A DNA stretch of 64,000 nt from Pseudomonas fluvialis (GTDB lineage: Bacteria > Pseudomonadota > Gammaproteobacteria > Pseudomonadales > Pseudomonadaceae). This document shows, one piece after another, positions 54,385 to 63,816 of this stretch; position 1 is the first letter of the stretch; the number at the start of each line of letters is the position of its first letter. The notes beneath the pieces are model-generated. The model ran no database searches and was not told the DNA's origin. It was given only the letters and a program-made list of their open reading frames with translations. The position numbers and the translations under genes were made by a program. The stretch spans positions 1 to 64,000 of the forward strand of contig NZ_NMQV01000039.1 in assembly GCF_002234375.1 (NCBI RefSeq), written 5' to 3'.

Positions 54385-55779
54385 ATGGCTGTCTATAACT
54401 ACGATGTAGTGGTGCTGGGGACTGGCCCGGCGGGCGAGGGGGCGGCGATGAATGCCGCCAAGGCAGGGCGCAAGGTGGCGGTGGTGGACAACCGTCCGCT
54501 GGTCGGTGGCAACTGCACGCACCTCGGTACCATTCCCTCCAAGGCCTTGCGCCACTCTGTGCGACAGATCATGCAATACAATACCAACCCGCTATTTCGC
54601 CAGATTGGTGAGCCACGTTGGTTTTCCTTTCCGGATGTATTGAAAAGTGCCGAGCGGGTGATCAGCAAGCAGGTGGCCTCGCGCACCGGCTACTACGCGC
54701 GTAACCGGATCGACAGTTTTTTCGGAACCGCCAGTTTTGCCGATGAGCACAGTATCGAGGTGGTTTGTCTCAATGGCGTGGTTGAGCGCTTGGTCGCCAA
54801 GCAAATCGTCATCGCTACCGGATCACGTCCCTACCGGCCGGCAGATATCGATTTCACTCACCCGCGTATCTATGACAGCGATACCATCCTGACGCTTAGC
54901 CATACCCCGCGGCGCATGATCATCTATGGTGCCGGGGTGATTGGTTGCGAATATGCCTCCATCTTCAGCGGGCTTGGCGTGCTGATCGACCTGATCGACA
55001 ACCGCGATCAGCTGCTTAGCTTCCTGGATGATGAGATCTCCGATGCGTTGAGCTATCACCTGCGCAACTCCAATGTGATCATCCGTCACAACGAGGAGTA
55101 CGAACGTATCGAGGGGGTGGAAAACGGTGTCGTGCTGCACCTGAAGTCGGGCAAGAAGATCAAGGCCGATGCATTGCTCTGGTGCAACGGCCGGACCGGC
55201 AATACTGACTCGCTGGCACTGGAGAATATCGGTATCGAAGTCAACAGCCGTGGGCAGATCAAAGTTGACCAGCATTACCGTACCGAAGTCAGCAATATCT
55301 ACGCCGCCGGCGATGTGATTGGCTGGCCGAGCCTGGCCAGTGCCGCCTATGACCAGGGGCGCTCGGCCGCGGGCAGTATCGTCGAGAATGACAGTTGGCG
55401 TTTTGTCGATGACGTGCCGACCGGTATCTATACCATTCCGGAGATCAGCTCAATCGGCAAGACCGAGCGTGAGCTGACCCAGGCCAAGGTGCCTTATGAA
55501 GTAGGTAAGGCCTTCTTCAAGGGTATGGCCCGTGCGCAGATTGCCGTTGAGCCGGTGGGCATGCTGAAGATCCTCTTCCATCGGGAAACCTTGCAAGTGC
55601 TGGGTGTGCACTGCTTTGGCTACCAGGCCTCGGAGATCGTGCATATTGGCCAGGCGATCATGAACCAGCCAGGCGAAGCCAATTCGCTGAAGTACTTCGT
55701 CAATACCACCTTCAACTACCCGACCATGGCTGAAGCCTATCGGGTAGCGGCGTTTGATGGGCTCAATCGGCTTTTTTGA
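54385..55779 (+). CDS. sthA: Soluble pyridine nucleotide transhydrogenase SthA
   Basis: FAD enzyme that balances NADPH and NADH. 464 residues, the family length. FAD loop [17 protein letters not shown] (10-26), NAD loop [13 protein letters not shown] near 183, and C-terminal dimerisation domain. The residue pair that is a redox disulfide in related reductases reads CTHLGT, with a single Cys, as is normal for SthA. The ATG at 54385 follows AAGGAG; the frame is open 13 codons upstream. Confidence 0.97.
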   Translation: MAVYNYDVVVLGTGPAGEGAAMNAAKAGRKVAVVDNRPLVGGNCTHLGTIPSKALRHSVRQIMQYNTNPLFRQIGEPRWFSFPDVLKSAERVISKQVASRTGYYARNRIDSFFGTASFADEHSIEVVCLNGVVERLVAKQIVIATGSRPYRPADIDFTHPRIYDSDTILTLSHTPRRMIIYGAGVIGCEYASIFSGLGVLIDLIDNRDQLLSFLDDEISDALSYHLRNSNVIIRHNEEYERIEGVENGVVLHLKSGKKIKADALLWCNGRTGNTDSLALENIGIEVNSRGQIKVDQHYRTEVSNIYAAGDVIGWPSLASAAYDQGRSAAGSIVENDSWRFVDDVPTGIYTIPEISSIGKTERELTQAKVPYEVGKAFFKGMARAQIAVEPVGMLKILFHRETLQVLGVHCFGYQASEIVHIGQAIMNQPGEANSLKYFVNTTFNYPTMAEAYRVAAFDGLNRLF

Positions 55780-55881
55780 GCGGCTCCGGCTGGCGGCCTG
55801 AGCCGGCCGGGGAGGATGTGCTGCAGTGGCTGTCCCGCTGGTCCTGGCCGAATCGGGAAAGCCTGTAGCCCGCAGGCCGAT

Positions 55882-55912
55882 ATAAAGGCGCGACCTGGGG
55901 TTGCGCCTTTAT
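55882..55912. terminator. Bidirectional terminator between sthA and the phosphodiesterase gene
   Basis: ATAAAGGCGC / GCGCCTTTAT, 10-bp perfect stem with an 11-base loop, lying between convergent genes. The A/T ends of the stem give a short U-tract on either strand. Confidence 0.75.
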
Positions 55913-55916
55913 GCAT

Positions 55917-56639
55917 TCAGGGGCTGCCAATGACCTGGCGGGCCAGGCCAGGGAAGTCGCTAATCAGGCTGTCTACGCCCAGTGCAGCCAGGCGCTGCAT
56001 GAGCAAGGGCTGGTTAACCGTCCATGCCGAGACATGCAGTCCGGCCCGCTGCGCCCGCTGTAGGCGTTGCGGGCTGCACAGTTGCCAGTTCAGGGCAAGC
56101 AGTGAGCAGCCCATGCGCTGCGCCACGCGCACTGGTTCCAGCCAGGCGCGCTCGGCGACCAGGCCGCGTTGCAGCTCAGGGGCCAACTCCCGGGCGGCCT
56201 TGAGTACCGTCAGCGAACTGGACGTTAAGGTCACGTGCTCGACCAGTCCGTATTGCTGGCAGAGTGCGGCAATGGCCCGCACCAGGCGTGCCGAACCCGT
56301 TCGCGAAGCGCTCTTGACCTCCAGTTGCCAGTGTTCGAAGGCGCACTGCTCGAACAGCTCGGCGAGTGTTGGGATCGGGCAGGGTTGTGGCCAGGAAGGG
56401 CCGCCATGGCGTGCATCCATGTGCTGTAGTTCAGCCGCATCATAGTGGCTGACTTTGCCTCGGCGTCCTGTGGTGCGGCGCAGGGTCGGGTCGTGAATGA
56501 CCATCAGTTGCCCGTCGCGGGACAGGTGCAGGTCCAGTTCGCAGCGGGTAACCCCCTGTGCCAGACAGCGCTGAAAACTGGCCAGGGTATTTTCCGGCGC
56601 CTCACCACGCGCACCGCGGTGGCCATATAGCAAGGTCAT
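55917..56639 (-). CDS. glpQ: Glycerophosphodiester phosphodiesterase
   Basis: Hydrolyses glycerophosphodiesters to glycerol-3-phosphate and an alcohol. 240 residues, no signal peptide, so the cytoplasmic (UgpQ-like) type. GDPD motifs: GHRGARGEAPENTLASF (6-22, with His and Arg for metal and phosphate), ELDLHLSRDG and HDPTLRRTTG (about 34-58), and LEVKS near 107. Starts four bases inside the end of the small secreted-protein gene and belongs to a three-gene leftward unit. Confidence 0.94.
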   Translation of the reverse strand: MTLLYGHRGARGEAPENTLASFQRCLAQGVTRCELDLHLSRDGQLMVIHDPTLRRTTGRRGKVSHYDAAELQHMDARHGGPSWPQPCPIPTLAELFEQCAFEHWQLEVKSASRTGSARLVRAIAALCQQYGLVEHVTLTSSSLTVLKAARELAPELQRGLVAERAWLEPVRVAQRMGCSLLALNWQLCSPQRLQRAQRAGLHVSAWTVNQPLLMQRLAALGVDSLISDFPGLARQVIGSP

Positions 56640-56935
56640 GGCTGGCTCGCTGTGGGGCGGTGATGGGCAACGCTGCGGATGACATGGCGGTATTCGAAAT
56701 ACACCGAAAACTCGCGATAGTCCCAGCGGGTAATGGGCGGCTGGCCAACCGCAGGATGTTCATGGTCGGGCAGGCCGAAGCGCTCGAGTACGCTGCGCTG
56801 GCTTTCTCCCAGGCGCGGCAGGCTTTCGCGCAGGGCAGGTTGCGCCTGGTTGCCCAGGGGGATCAGCAAGGTTTCCGCGCAGGCCGGGGCAAGAGGCATC
56901 AGCAGGCTCAGCGAGAGGAACAGGCGAGGGCTCAT
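56636..56935 (-). CDS. Small secreted protein of unknown function
   Basis: 99 residues with a signal peptide (MSPRLFLSLSLLMPLAPACA). The mature part has LGESQRSVLERFGLPDHEHPAVGQPPITRWDYREFSVYFEYRHVI, which resembles the ERFG-P and WxYxxFxVYFE pattern of small proteins found beside phosphodiesterase genes in pseudomonads. I do not know its function. The frame is open 79 codons upstream, but MSPRLFL at 56935 overlaps the stop of the PilZ-like gene (ATGA) and has a signal peptide. Confidence 0.85.
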   Translation of the reverse strand: MSPRLFLSLSLLMPLAPACAETLLIPLGNQAQPALRESLPRLGESQRSVLERFGLPDHEHPAVGQPPITRWDYREFSVYFEYRHVIRSVAHHRPTASQP

Positions 56936-57510
56936 GATTTGTCTTCCTGGCGTGCCTGGCGGCGTTGCAAGGCTTGCTTCTGCAATATGTGACGGGCGAG
57001 CAGTTGGCGCTGCGCTTCGGTCAGGGCTTCGAACTCGGTACCCACTTCGTATTGACCGTCGCCGAGCGCTTGGCAATGGATGACCTGGGCGCGCAACAAC
57101 AGGCCGAGCGCCTGGGGCATCAGTACCATTTTCAGCGCCAGGTGGCTGCCCTCGGCCAGTGCCTGATTGCACATGAAGCCTGCACCTCCCTCGGACAGGG
57201 TTACCTGGCGGGGCTGGCCGATGTCTTGCAGAAGGTTTTGCGTCAGTGCCTGGCCCAGCAGGTCGATGCGTTTGTTGATCACCTTGAGGTAGCTGGCCAG
57301 GGTGCGGTCACGCTCGCTGATGTGGCGCAGCAGGTGCTGCGACTCATAGTCCAGCAGGTGCAGGTCGCTGAGCAGATTGAACAGTGGCGAGGAATCGTTG
57401 AGCACGCTGCTGGGCTGGGCTTCCGGGCCGCTGAGCAGGCGGAAATCCAGTGCGATGGTGTCTTCGATACGGTAGTATTCGCGGCGGTCATCCGCCTCTG
57501 GCGTGGACAT
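56932..57510 (-). CDS. PilZ-like domain protein with a helical insertion
   Basis: 192 residues, cytoplasmic. N-terminal RREYYR (R9, R10, R14) matches the RRxxxR half of c-di-GMP-binding PilZ domains. The second half, LSEGGAGF near 105-112, resembles [DN]xSxxG but has Thr where Asp/Asn is expected. Between them lie about 90 residues of predicted helix (LHLLDYESQHLLRHI, ASYLKVINKRIDLLGQAL), as in the tetrameric PilZ proteins of Xanthomonas XC6012 type. Ligand binding therefore uncertain. First gene of a leftward unit with the secreted protein and phosphodiesterase genes. Confidence 0.82.
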   Translation of the reverse strand: MSTPEADDRREYYRIEDTIALDFRLLSGPEAQPSSVLNDSSPLFNLLSDLHLLDYESQHLLRHISERDRTLASYLKVINKRIDLLGQALTQNLLQDIGQPRQVTLSEGGAGFMCNQALAEGSHLALKMVLMPQALGLLLRAQVIHCQALGDGQYEVGTEFEALTEAQRQLLARHILQKQALQRRQARQEDKS

Positions 57511-57677
57511 GGCGAACCCAGATCAGTGTCGGTGGTCCGAGTGTAAACGCTGCTTGCCAGCCCTCGCCAGCAGGACCTTCGGCAAAGATCGCCGAGCTTG
57601 CATGGACGCCCGGGCGATTGTCGCCGTTCTCTCGCAGGGCATGGTGCCGACTCCCTTTCTGATGAGTTTCCCGAAGC

Positions 57678-58934
57678 ATGTTCAGACCGCTGCCCCTTTT
57701 CATCGGCGCTCGCTACACACGCGCCCGTCGGCGTAGTCACTTCGTTTCCTTTATTTCACTGACCTCGATCATTGGCCTGGCACTCGGTGTGCTGGTGATG
57801 ATTCTGGTGCTGTCGGTGATGAATGGCTTCGACTACGAGATGCGCCATCGTGTCCTCGGCATGGTGCCACATGCCACCCTAGAGGCCGGTCAACCGCTAA
57901 GCGACTGGCAGGGACTGGCGCGCCAGGTGGAGTCGCAGCCTGGCGTGCTGGCCAGTGCGCCCTTTACGCAGATGCAGGGGCTGCTGACAGGTAACGGTCA
58001 GGTGCAAAAGGTGCTGATCAACGCCATCGAGCCGTCACTTGAGGCGCGAGTATCGATCATCGAGGACTTTTTCCTGCCAGGGCAGGGCAGCCTGGCGGCC
58101 TTGCAGCCCGGCGAGTTCGGCATCGTATTGGGCGATACCGCCGCACAGCGGCTGGGGCTGCAATTGGGCGACCGGGTGACGTTCGTGGCGCCCGAGGTGG
58201 CGTTGACGCCTGCCGGCATGTTCCCGCGCATGAAGCGTTTTACCCTGGTCGGGCTGTTCCATGTCGGAGCCGGTGAGGTCGACGGCCATGTGGCACTGGT
58301 GCACCGCCAGGATGCGGCGCGCTTGCTGCGTTGGCAGGCGGATCAGGTGCAGGGGCTGCGCCTGCAGCTGGCAGATTTGTTCCAGGCACCGCAAACCGCT
58401 TGGCAGTTGGTCGAACAGCTGGGCCGCGAGCAGTTCTATGCGCGCGACTGGACGCGTAGCCATGGCAACCTTTACCAGGCCATTCGCATGGAAAAGACCA
58501 TGATCGGCCTGTTGCTGCTGCTGATTGTTGCGGTGGCTGCGTTCAATATCGTCTCGACACTGGTCATGGTGGTGACCGACAAGAAGGCTGATATCGCCAT
58601 CCTGCGTACCCTGGGCGCCACGCCCCGGCAGATTCTTGCCACCTTCATGGTGCAGGGTTGCTTCATTGGCGTGGTTGGCACACTGCTGGGTGCGCTGCTC
58701 GGCGTGCTCGCGGCACTCAATATCAGTGCGCTGATCGCCTGGGTGGAGCGTAGCCTGGGCATGCGTTTCCTCAGCGCCGAGGTGTATTTCATCGATTACC
58801 TGCCGTCGCGCGTACAGCTGGCAGATGTGCTGATTGTGTGTGCGGCGGCCTTGCTGCTGAGTTTCCTGGCTACTTTGTATCCGGCCTGGCGTGCGGCGCG
58901 CACCCAGCCTGCGGAGGCGTTGCGTTATGAATGA
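57678..58934 (+). CDS. lolC: Lipoprotein-releasing ABC transporter permease LolC
   Basis: Inner-membrane subunit of the LolCDE complex that extracts outer-membrane lipoproteins and passes them to LolA. 418 residues: one N-terminal helix ([18 protein letters not shown]), a periplasmic domain (about 45-265), and three C-terminal helices with a FtsX-like fold. The [20 protein letters not shown] segment near 270 is shared with LolE. Overlaps lolD by eight bases. Confidence 0.95.
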   Translation: MFRPLPLFIGARYTRARRRSHFVSFISLTSIIGLALGVLVMILVLSVMNGFDYEMRHRVLGMVPHATLEAGQPLSDWQGLARQVESQPGVLASAPFTQMQGLLTGNGQVQKVLINAIEPSLEARVSIIEDFFLPGQGSLAALQPGEFGIVLGDTAAQRLGLQLGDRVTFVAPEVALTPAGMFPRMKRFTLVGLFHVGAGEVDGHVALVHRQDAARLLRWQADQVQGLRLQLADLFQAPQTAWQLVEQLGREQFYARDWTRSHGNLYQAIRMEKTMIGLLLLLIVAVAAFNIVSTLVMVVTDKKADIAILRTLGATPRQILATFMVQGCFIGVVGTLLGALLGVLAALNISALIAWVERSLGMRFLSAEVYFIDYLPSRVQLADVLIVCAAALLLSFLATLYPAWRAARTQPAEALRYE

Positions 58935-59610
58935 CAAGGTGGTGTTGCAGTGCCGTGATCTGGGCAAGAGTTACGAGGAAGGTCCGGCCCGCGTCGAGGT
59001 GTTGAATGGTGTGGAGCTGAGTTTGCGGCCTGGCGAACGGGTAGCCATCATCGGTAGCTCCGGCTCGGGCAAGAGCACTCTGTTGAACATGCTGGGCGGT
59101 TTGGATACGCCCACGCGAGGCAGCGTATGGCTGGCTGGCGAGGAATTATCGGCCCTCAATGAGCGGGCGCGCGGTCTGTTGCGCAACCGTGCCCTAGGTT
59201 TCGTCTACCAGTTCCATCACCTGTTGGCTGAGTTCACCGCGCTGGAGAACGTGGCCATGCCATTGCTGCTCGGGCAGGCACCGCTTAGTGAAGTGCGTGC
59301 ACGTGCCACAGCCTTGCTGGAGCGTGTTGGTCTGGGCCACCGGCTGGCGCACAAGCCTGCCGAGTTGTCCGGTGGTGAGCGCCAGCGGGTGGCGATTGCC
59401 CGGGCCTTGGTCAACCAGCCAGCGCTGGTCTTGCTGGATGAACCCACCGGTAACCTGGACCAGCATACGGCAGAGAGCATTCAGGCGCTGATGCTGGAGT
59501 TGTCGCAGACGCTCGATACGGCTTTCCTGGTGGTCACCCATGATGTGCAGCTGGCTGCGCGTATGGATCGCGTGCTGCGCCTGCAGGACGGCAAGCTGGT
59601 GGCTGCCTGA
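58927..59610 (+). CDS. lolD: Lipoprotein-releasing ABC transporter ATP-binding protein LolD
   Basis: ATPase powering lipoprotein release by LolCE. 227 residues. Walker [13 protein letters not shown] (about 42-53), signature [13 protein letters not shown] (about 144-156), Walker [13 protein letters not shown] and the H-loop VTHDVQLA. The ATG at 58927 overlaps the lolC stop; the 12-codon longer frame lies inside lolC. Shares one base with lolE (TGATG). Confidence 0.97.
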   Translation: MNDKVVLQCRDLGKSYEEGPARVEVLNGVELSLRPGERVAIIGSSGSGKSTLLNMLGGLDTPTRGSVWLAGEELSALNERARGLLRNRALGFVYQFHHLLAEFTALENVAMPLLLGQAPLSEVRARATALLERVGLGHRLAHKPAELSGGERQRVAIARALVNQPALVLLDEPTGNLDQHTAESIQALMLELSQTLDTAFLVVTHDVQLAARMDRVLRLQDGKLVAA

Positions 59611-60857
59611 TGTTGCGCCCGGCCAGTTTGTTCATCGGCTTGCGCTATACCCGTGCGCGGCGTCGTAACCAGTTCATTTCCTTCATTTCCCTGACCTCCA
59701 TGCTCGGGCTGGCACTGGGTGTGCTGGCAATGATCGTGGTGCTCTCGGTGATGAACGGTTTCCAGCAGGAAATGAGCAAGCGCATCCTTGGTACCCTGGC
59801 ACATGCCAGTGTCAGCCAGCACGCTGGTATTGCCGACTGGCAGGCGCTGGCCGAGCGCATCAAGCGCGTTGAGCCGCGGGTGATCGGTACGGCTCCCTAT
59901 GCGGAAATCGATGGCATGCTGTCGCACAAGGGGGCCATGCAGCCGATCCAGATTACCGGCGTGTCACCACCCGATGAGGCGGCGGTATCACAGATGGCCG
60001 CTCATCTGCGTGCGGGTCGCCTGGAAGAGCTGCGTGCCGGAGAATACGGAGTGATCCTCGGCCATCTTACGGTGCGTCGACTGCGCCTGGCGCTCGGCGA
60101 CAAGCTGACCCTGATCATTCCGCAGGCCAGCGAGACAGCCGCCGGTATCACACCACGCCTGCACCGCCTGACCTTGGTTGGGGTGTTCAAGGTGGGGGCT
60201 GATCTGGACGCCAGCATGGGCCTGGTACATGTACAGGACAGTGGCGAGATGCTGGGTCTGCAAGCCGGGCAGGTACCTGCCCTGCGTCTGGCATTGCGTG
60301 ATCTGCGCGAGGCCCCTGAGCTGTCTGCTCGCCTGGCCGGTGAGTTGGGCGAGGGTTATCTGTTGCGTGACTGGAGCCAGACCCAGGGCAGCCTGTTCAG
60401 CGCCATGCAGATGGAGAAAACCATGATTGGCCTGCTGCTGATGCTGATCATCGCGGTAGCGGCTTTCAACATCGTTGCCACCCTGATCATGGTGGTGGCT
60501 GACAAACGTGCGGATATCGCCATCCTGCGTACGCTGGGCATGACGCCGGGACAGGTGATGCGAGTGTTCATGGTGCAAGGTAGCGTGATCGGCGCGGTGG
60601 GTACGCTGGTGGGTGCACTGCTGGGGGTGATTGCTGCCCTCAATCTGAGCGCCTGGATGGCCTGGTTCGAGCAGTTGAGTGGCCAGCAGGTATTTGCAGC
60701 GGATCTCTATGTCATCAGCAGCCTGCCTTCGCAATTGCAGTGGGCTGATGTGGCGCTGATCTGTGCGGCTGGCTTGTCGCTGAGTTTCCTGGCTACGCTT
60801 TACCCGGCGTGGCGTGCCGCGCAGACCGAGCCGGCGGAAGCGCTGCGTTACGAGTGA
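59610..60857 (+). CDS. lolE: Lipoprotein-releasing ABC transporter permease LolE
   Basis: Partner permease of LolC, 415 residues, same topology. The two paralogues are very close: [38 protein letters not shown] and the final [26 protein letters not shown] nearly repeat LolC. LolE is thought to bind the lipoprotein and LolC to bind LolA; order and position rather than motif assign the name here. Its end overlaps the convergent DUF2062 gene by ten bases. Confidence 0.94.
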   Translation: MLRPASLFIGLRYTRARRRNQFISFISLTSMLGLALGVLAMIVVLSVMNGFQQEMSKRILGTLAHASVSQHAGIADWQALAERIKRVEPRVIGTAPYAEIDGMLSHKGAMQPIQITGVSPPDEAAVSQMAAHLRAGRLEELRAGEYGVILGHLTVRRLRLALGDKLTLIIPQASETAAGITPRLHRLTLVGVFKVGADLDASMGLVHVQDSGEMLGLQAGQVPALRLALRDLREAPELSARLAGELGEGYLLRDWSQTQGSLFSAMQMEKTMIGLLLMLIIAVAAFNIVATLIMVVADKRADIAILRTLGMTPGQVMRVFMVQGSVIGAVGTLVGALLGVIAALNLSAWMAWFEQLSGQQVFAADLYVISSLPSQLQWADVALICAAGLSLSFLATLYPAWRAAQTEPAEALRYE

Positions 60858-61381
60858 GGATTGCGCTGGCGCCGCCGTTCCTGGCGCTTGCGCCAGTTGC
60901 GGCGCACCCAGCGTCGCCAGTAGTAATGGGTTGCCAGGTAAGCCGTGCCGGCGAGAACGATGCCCAGCACCAGTGAGCCCAGATATAACGGCTGCCAGTG
61001 GGTCAGCAGGACATCCGTCAGCCAGCCCAGGGTGATTTCTTCCGGCATGGCCAATGAAGGAATGCCTAGCAAGCCAGCGCCGACCTTATAGCTGCAATAG
61101 AACACCGGAGGCATGGTTACCGGGTTGGTCAGCCATACCAGGCCAACGGATATCGGCAGGTTGGCGCGCAGCGGAATGGCCAGCGCTGCGGCAGCGAGCA
61201 TCTGCATGGGCATGGGAATCATCGCCCAGAACAGCCCGATAGCCATGGCTCGTGCAACCGAATGGCGATTCAGATGCCAGAGATTGGGATCGTGAATGAG
61301 CGCACCGAGGAAGCGCAGTGACTTGTTGCCCTTGATGCGATCTGGATGGGGCATGTAGCGCTTGATGAAACGACGCGGCAT
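60848..61381 (-). CDS. DUF2062 domain membrane protein
   Basis: 177 residues with two to three hydrophobic segments (AMAIGLFWAMIPMPMQML near 45-62; VWLTNPVTMPPVFYCSY; LYLGSLVLGIVLAGTAYL near 135-152) and a very basic C-terminus rich in Arg. The N-terminus MPRRFIKRYMPHPDRIKG and the TNP-T-PP motif are typical of DUF2062. Function unknown. The ATG at 61381 has AGAGAG upstream and matches the family start. Confidence 0.9.
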   Translation of the reverse strand: MPRRFIKRYMPHPDRIKGNKSLRFLGALIHDPNLWHLNRHSVARAMAIGLFWAMIPMPMQMLAAAALAIPLRANLPISVGLVWLTNPVTMPPVFYCSYKVGAGLLGIPSLAMPEEITLGWLTDVLLTHWQPLYLGSLVLGIVLAGTAYLATHYYWRRWVRRNWRKRQERRRQRNPHS

Positions 61382-61531
61382 GAAGGCTCTCTGGCAGGCG
61401 TAAGCGCGCACATTATGCACGTATGCAGGCAGCTCCGCTGTGACGAAATTGTGCGGGCATATGACTGGCGAGTTTGCCCGAGCCAGCCATAGTTAGGTGC
61501 TGCTCAGGATCAAGAAAAAGGACACGCACGG

Positions 61532-63745
61532 ATGCGTCTGGCCTGTATTGCCTTGCTGGGTGGGCTGTTGTGCCTGCCCGTTTTACCTGTAATTCCCTCG
61601 TGGCCCTGGCTGTTGTTGGCGGGCCTGGCAGGCCTGGGATTATTGCGTACGCTGCTCTATCCGCTGGGCTGGATGCTGCTGGGTTTTACCTGGGCATGCC
61701 TGAGCGCCGGGCAGGCTCTGGAGCAGCGCCTGGCGCCTGAACTGGATGGTCGCACCCTGTGGCTGGAAGGGCGAGTGGCTGGTTTGCCGCAACAGCGTGA
61801 GGGCATCTGGCGCTTTGAACTGCAGGATGTGCAGGCGCGGCGCGCCCAGTTACCGGCACGCCTGCGTGTTGCCTGGCATGCCGGGCCCGCCGTGCAGGCC
61901 GGCGAGTATTGGCGGCTGGCGGTGAAGCTCAAGCGCCCGCGTGGCCAGCTCAATCCGCAGGGTTTTGACTATGAGGCCTGGCTGCTAGCGCAGCGGCTGG
62001 GCGCTACCGGTACGGTCAAGCATGGCTATCGCCTACAGGCGGCGCAAGGCGCCAGTCAATGGCGCGACCAGTTGCGCCAGCACCTGCTCAGCCTGGAGCA
62101 GGGCCCCGCACTGGCCGCCCTGTTGGTGGGCGATGGTGCTGCGCTGTCCGCGATGCAGTGGCAGGTGCTGCAGGCCACGGGTACCCAGCACCTGATGGTG
62201 ATTTCCGGTCAGCACATCAGTCTGTTGGCAGGGTTGTTATATGGCCTGGTGGCTGGCCTGCAACGTCTAGGCTGCTGGCCGGCACGCTGGCCCTGGTTGC
62301 CGGCAGCCTGTCTGCTGGCGCTGTCCGGGGCTCTGGCTTATGGCTGGCTGGCCGGGTTTGCCGTGCCCGTGCAGCGGGCCTGTCTGATGTTGGCGCTGGT
62401 CTTGCTTTGGCGTTGGCGCTTTCGCCATCTGCGTATCTGGACGCCCTGGTTGCTGGCGCTTTGTCTGGTGTTGCTGTTCGAACCACTGGCGAGTTTGCGT
62501 CCGGGCTTCTGGCTGTCCTTTGCCGCAGTAGCCATCCTGCTGTTGTGCTTCAGTGCTCGCCTGGGCGCGCGCTCATGGCTGGCCAGCCTGGGCTGGGCAC
62601 AGTGGGCGATTGCCCTGGGCTTGTTGCCGCTTTTACTGGTGCTGGGCCTGCCGGTGAGCCTGAGTGGCCCGCTAGCCAACCTACTGGCGGTGCCCTGGGT
62701 GAGTCTGCTGGTGCTACCCCTGGCGTTGCTCGGTTGTTTGCTGCTGCCGCTGGGAGAGCTGGGAGAAGGCCTGCTGTGGCTGGCCGGGTGGGGGCTGCAA
62801 CTGCTCTTCACGGGCTTGCAGTGGCTGGCTGAGCAGCAGGCTGCCCATGCGTTTGCGGCCTTGCCCTGGCCGGTGTTGTTGGCAACCGGCCTGGCGGCCT
62901 TGCTCTGGTTGCTGCCGGCAGGCGTGCCGTTACGCTGGCCAGGATTGCTGTTGTGGCTGCCGCTGCTCAGTTGGACTCCAGCACGGCCGCCGGTTGCTGA
63001 AGCGCGTGTCTGGCTGCTGGATGTCGGTCAGGGCTTGTCCGTGCTGGTGCAGACCCATCAGCATGACCTGCTCTACGACAGTGGGCCGCGCAGCGTATCC
63101 TTCGACAGCGGTGCACAACAGGTCTTGCCAAGCCTGCGTGCGCTGGGCGTGCGTAAGCTGGAGCGGTTCATCATCAGTCATGCCGATAACGATCATGCCG
63201 GTGGTGCCGCTGCTGTGTTGCAGGGTGTGCCGGTACTGCAACTGGTCAGTGGTGAGCCACGGCGCTTGCGACTGATGCGCCAGGCCGAAGCTTGTACTTG
63301 GCAAACCTGGCAGTGGGACGGGGTGCATTTCAGTCAGTGGCAGTGGGCACAGGCGCGCGATGGCAATCAGGCGTCCTGTGTCCTGCGCATCGAGGCAGCC
63401 GGGGAAGTTCTGTTGCTCAGCGGTGATATCGATGCGCGTGCCGAGCAGGCCTGGCTGGCGGGACCTCAGGCGGGGGTGGTGGACTGGCTGTTGGCACCGC
63501 ATCATGGCAGTCGTACGTCGTCTTCAGCGTTGTTCCTAGCGCATGCCCGGCCGCGTCATGTGCTGTTTACCCGCGGCTGGAACAATACCTTCGGCCATCC
63601 CCACGAGGAGGTGGTGCAGCGCTATCTCATGCAGGGTGTGCAAGCCTGGGATACCGCCCGGCAGGGCGCCTTGCTGATTGCTTTGGGACGTCGCGAGCCG
63701 GCGCGCGGCTTGCGCGAACAACAGCGTTTCTGGCGGGAAAAATGA
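61532..63745 (+). CDS. comEC: DNA internalization-related competence protein ComEC/Rec2
   Basis: Inner-membrane channel for uptake of single-stranded DNA in natural transformation. 737 residues: N-terminal helices and DUF4131 (to about 190), the competence domain with HLMVISGQHISLLAGL (about 221-236) and many helices, and a C-terminal metallo-beta-lactamase-like domain starting VWLLDVGQGLSVLV with HADNDHAGG (about 549-557) and APHHGSRTSSS. All domains intact, so functional uptake is possible in this strain if the other com genes exist. Confidence 0.95.
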   Translation: MRLACIALLGGLLCLPVLPVIPSWPWLLLAGLAGLGLLRTLLYPLGWMLLGFTWACLSAGQALEQRLAPELDGRTLWLEGRVAGLPQQREGIWRFELQDVQARRAQLPARLRVAWHAGPAVQAGEYWRLAVKLKRPRGQLNPQGFDYEAWLLAQRLGATGTVKHGYRLQAAQGASQWRDQLRQHLLSLEQGPALAALLVGDGAALSAMQWQVLQATGTQHLMVISGQHISLLAGLLYGLVAGLQRLGCWPARWPWLPAACLLALSGALAYGWLAGFAVPVQRACLMLALVLLWRWRFRHLRIWTPWLLALCLVLLFEPLASLRPGFWLSFAAVAILLLCFSARLGARSWLASLGWAQWAIALGLLPLLLVLGLPVSLSGPLANLLAVPWVSLLVLPLALLGCLLLPLGELGEGLLWLAGWGLQLLFTGLQWLAEQQAAHAFAALPWPVLLATGLAALLWLLPAGVPLRWPGLLLWLPLLSWTPARPPVAEARVWLLDVGQGLSVLVQTHQHDLLYDSGPRSVSFDSGAQQVLPSLRALGVRKLERFIISHADNDHAGGAAAVLQGVPVLQLVSGEPRRLRLMRQAEACTWQTWQWDGVHFSQWQWAQARDGNQASCVLRIEAAGEVLLLSGDIDARAEQAWLAGPQAGVVDWLLAPHHGSRTSSSALFLAHARPRHVLFTRGWNNTFGHPHEEVVQRYLMQGVQAWDTARQGALLIALGRREPARGLREQQRFWREK

Positions 63746-63816
63746 GACACACAGCGTTCGGCGCTGGTGAGTCCCTATGCTAGAGTTGCGGCACTTTTCC
63801 AAGGGGGATAACCACT

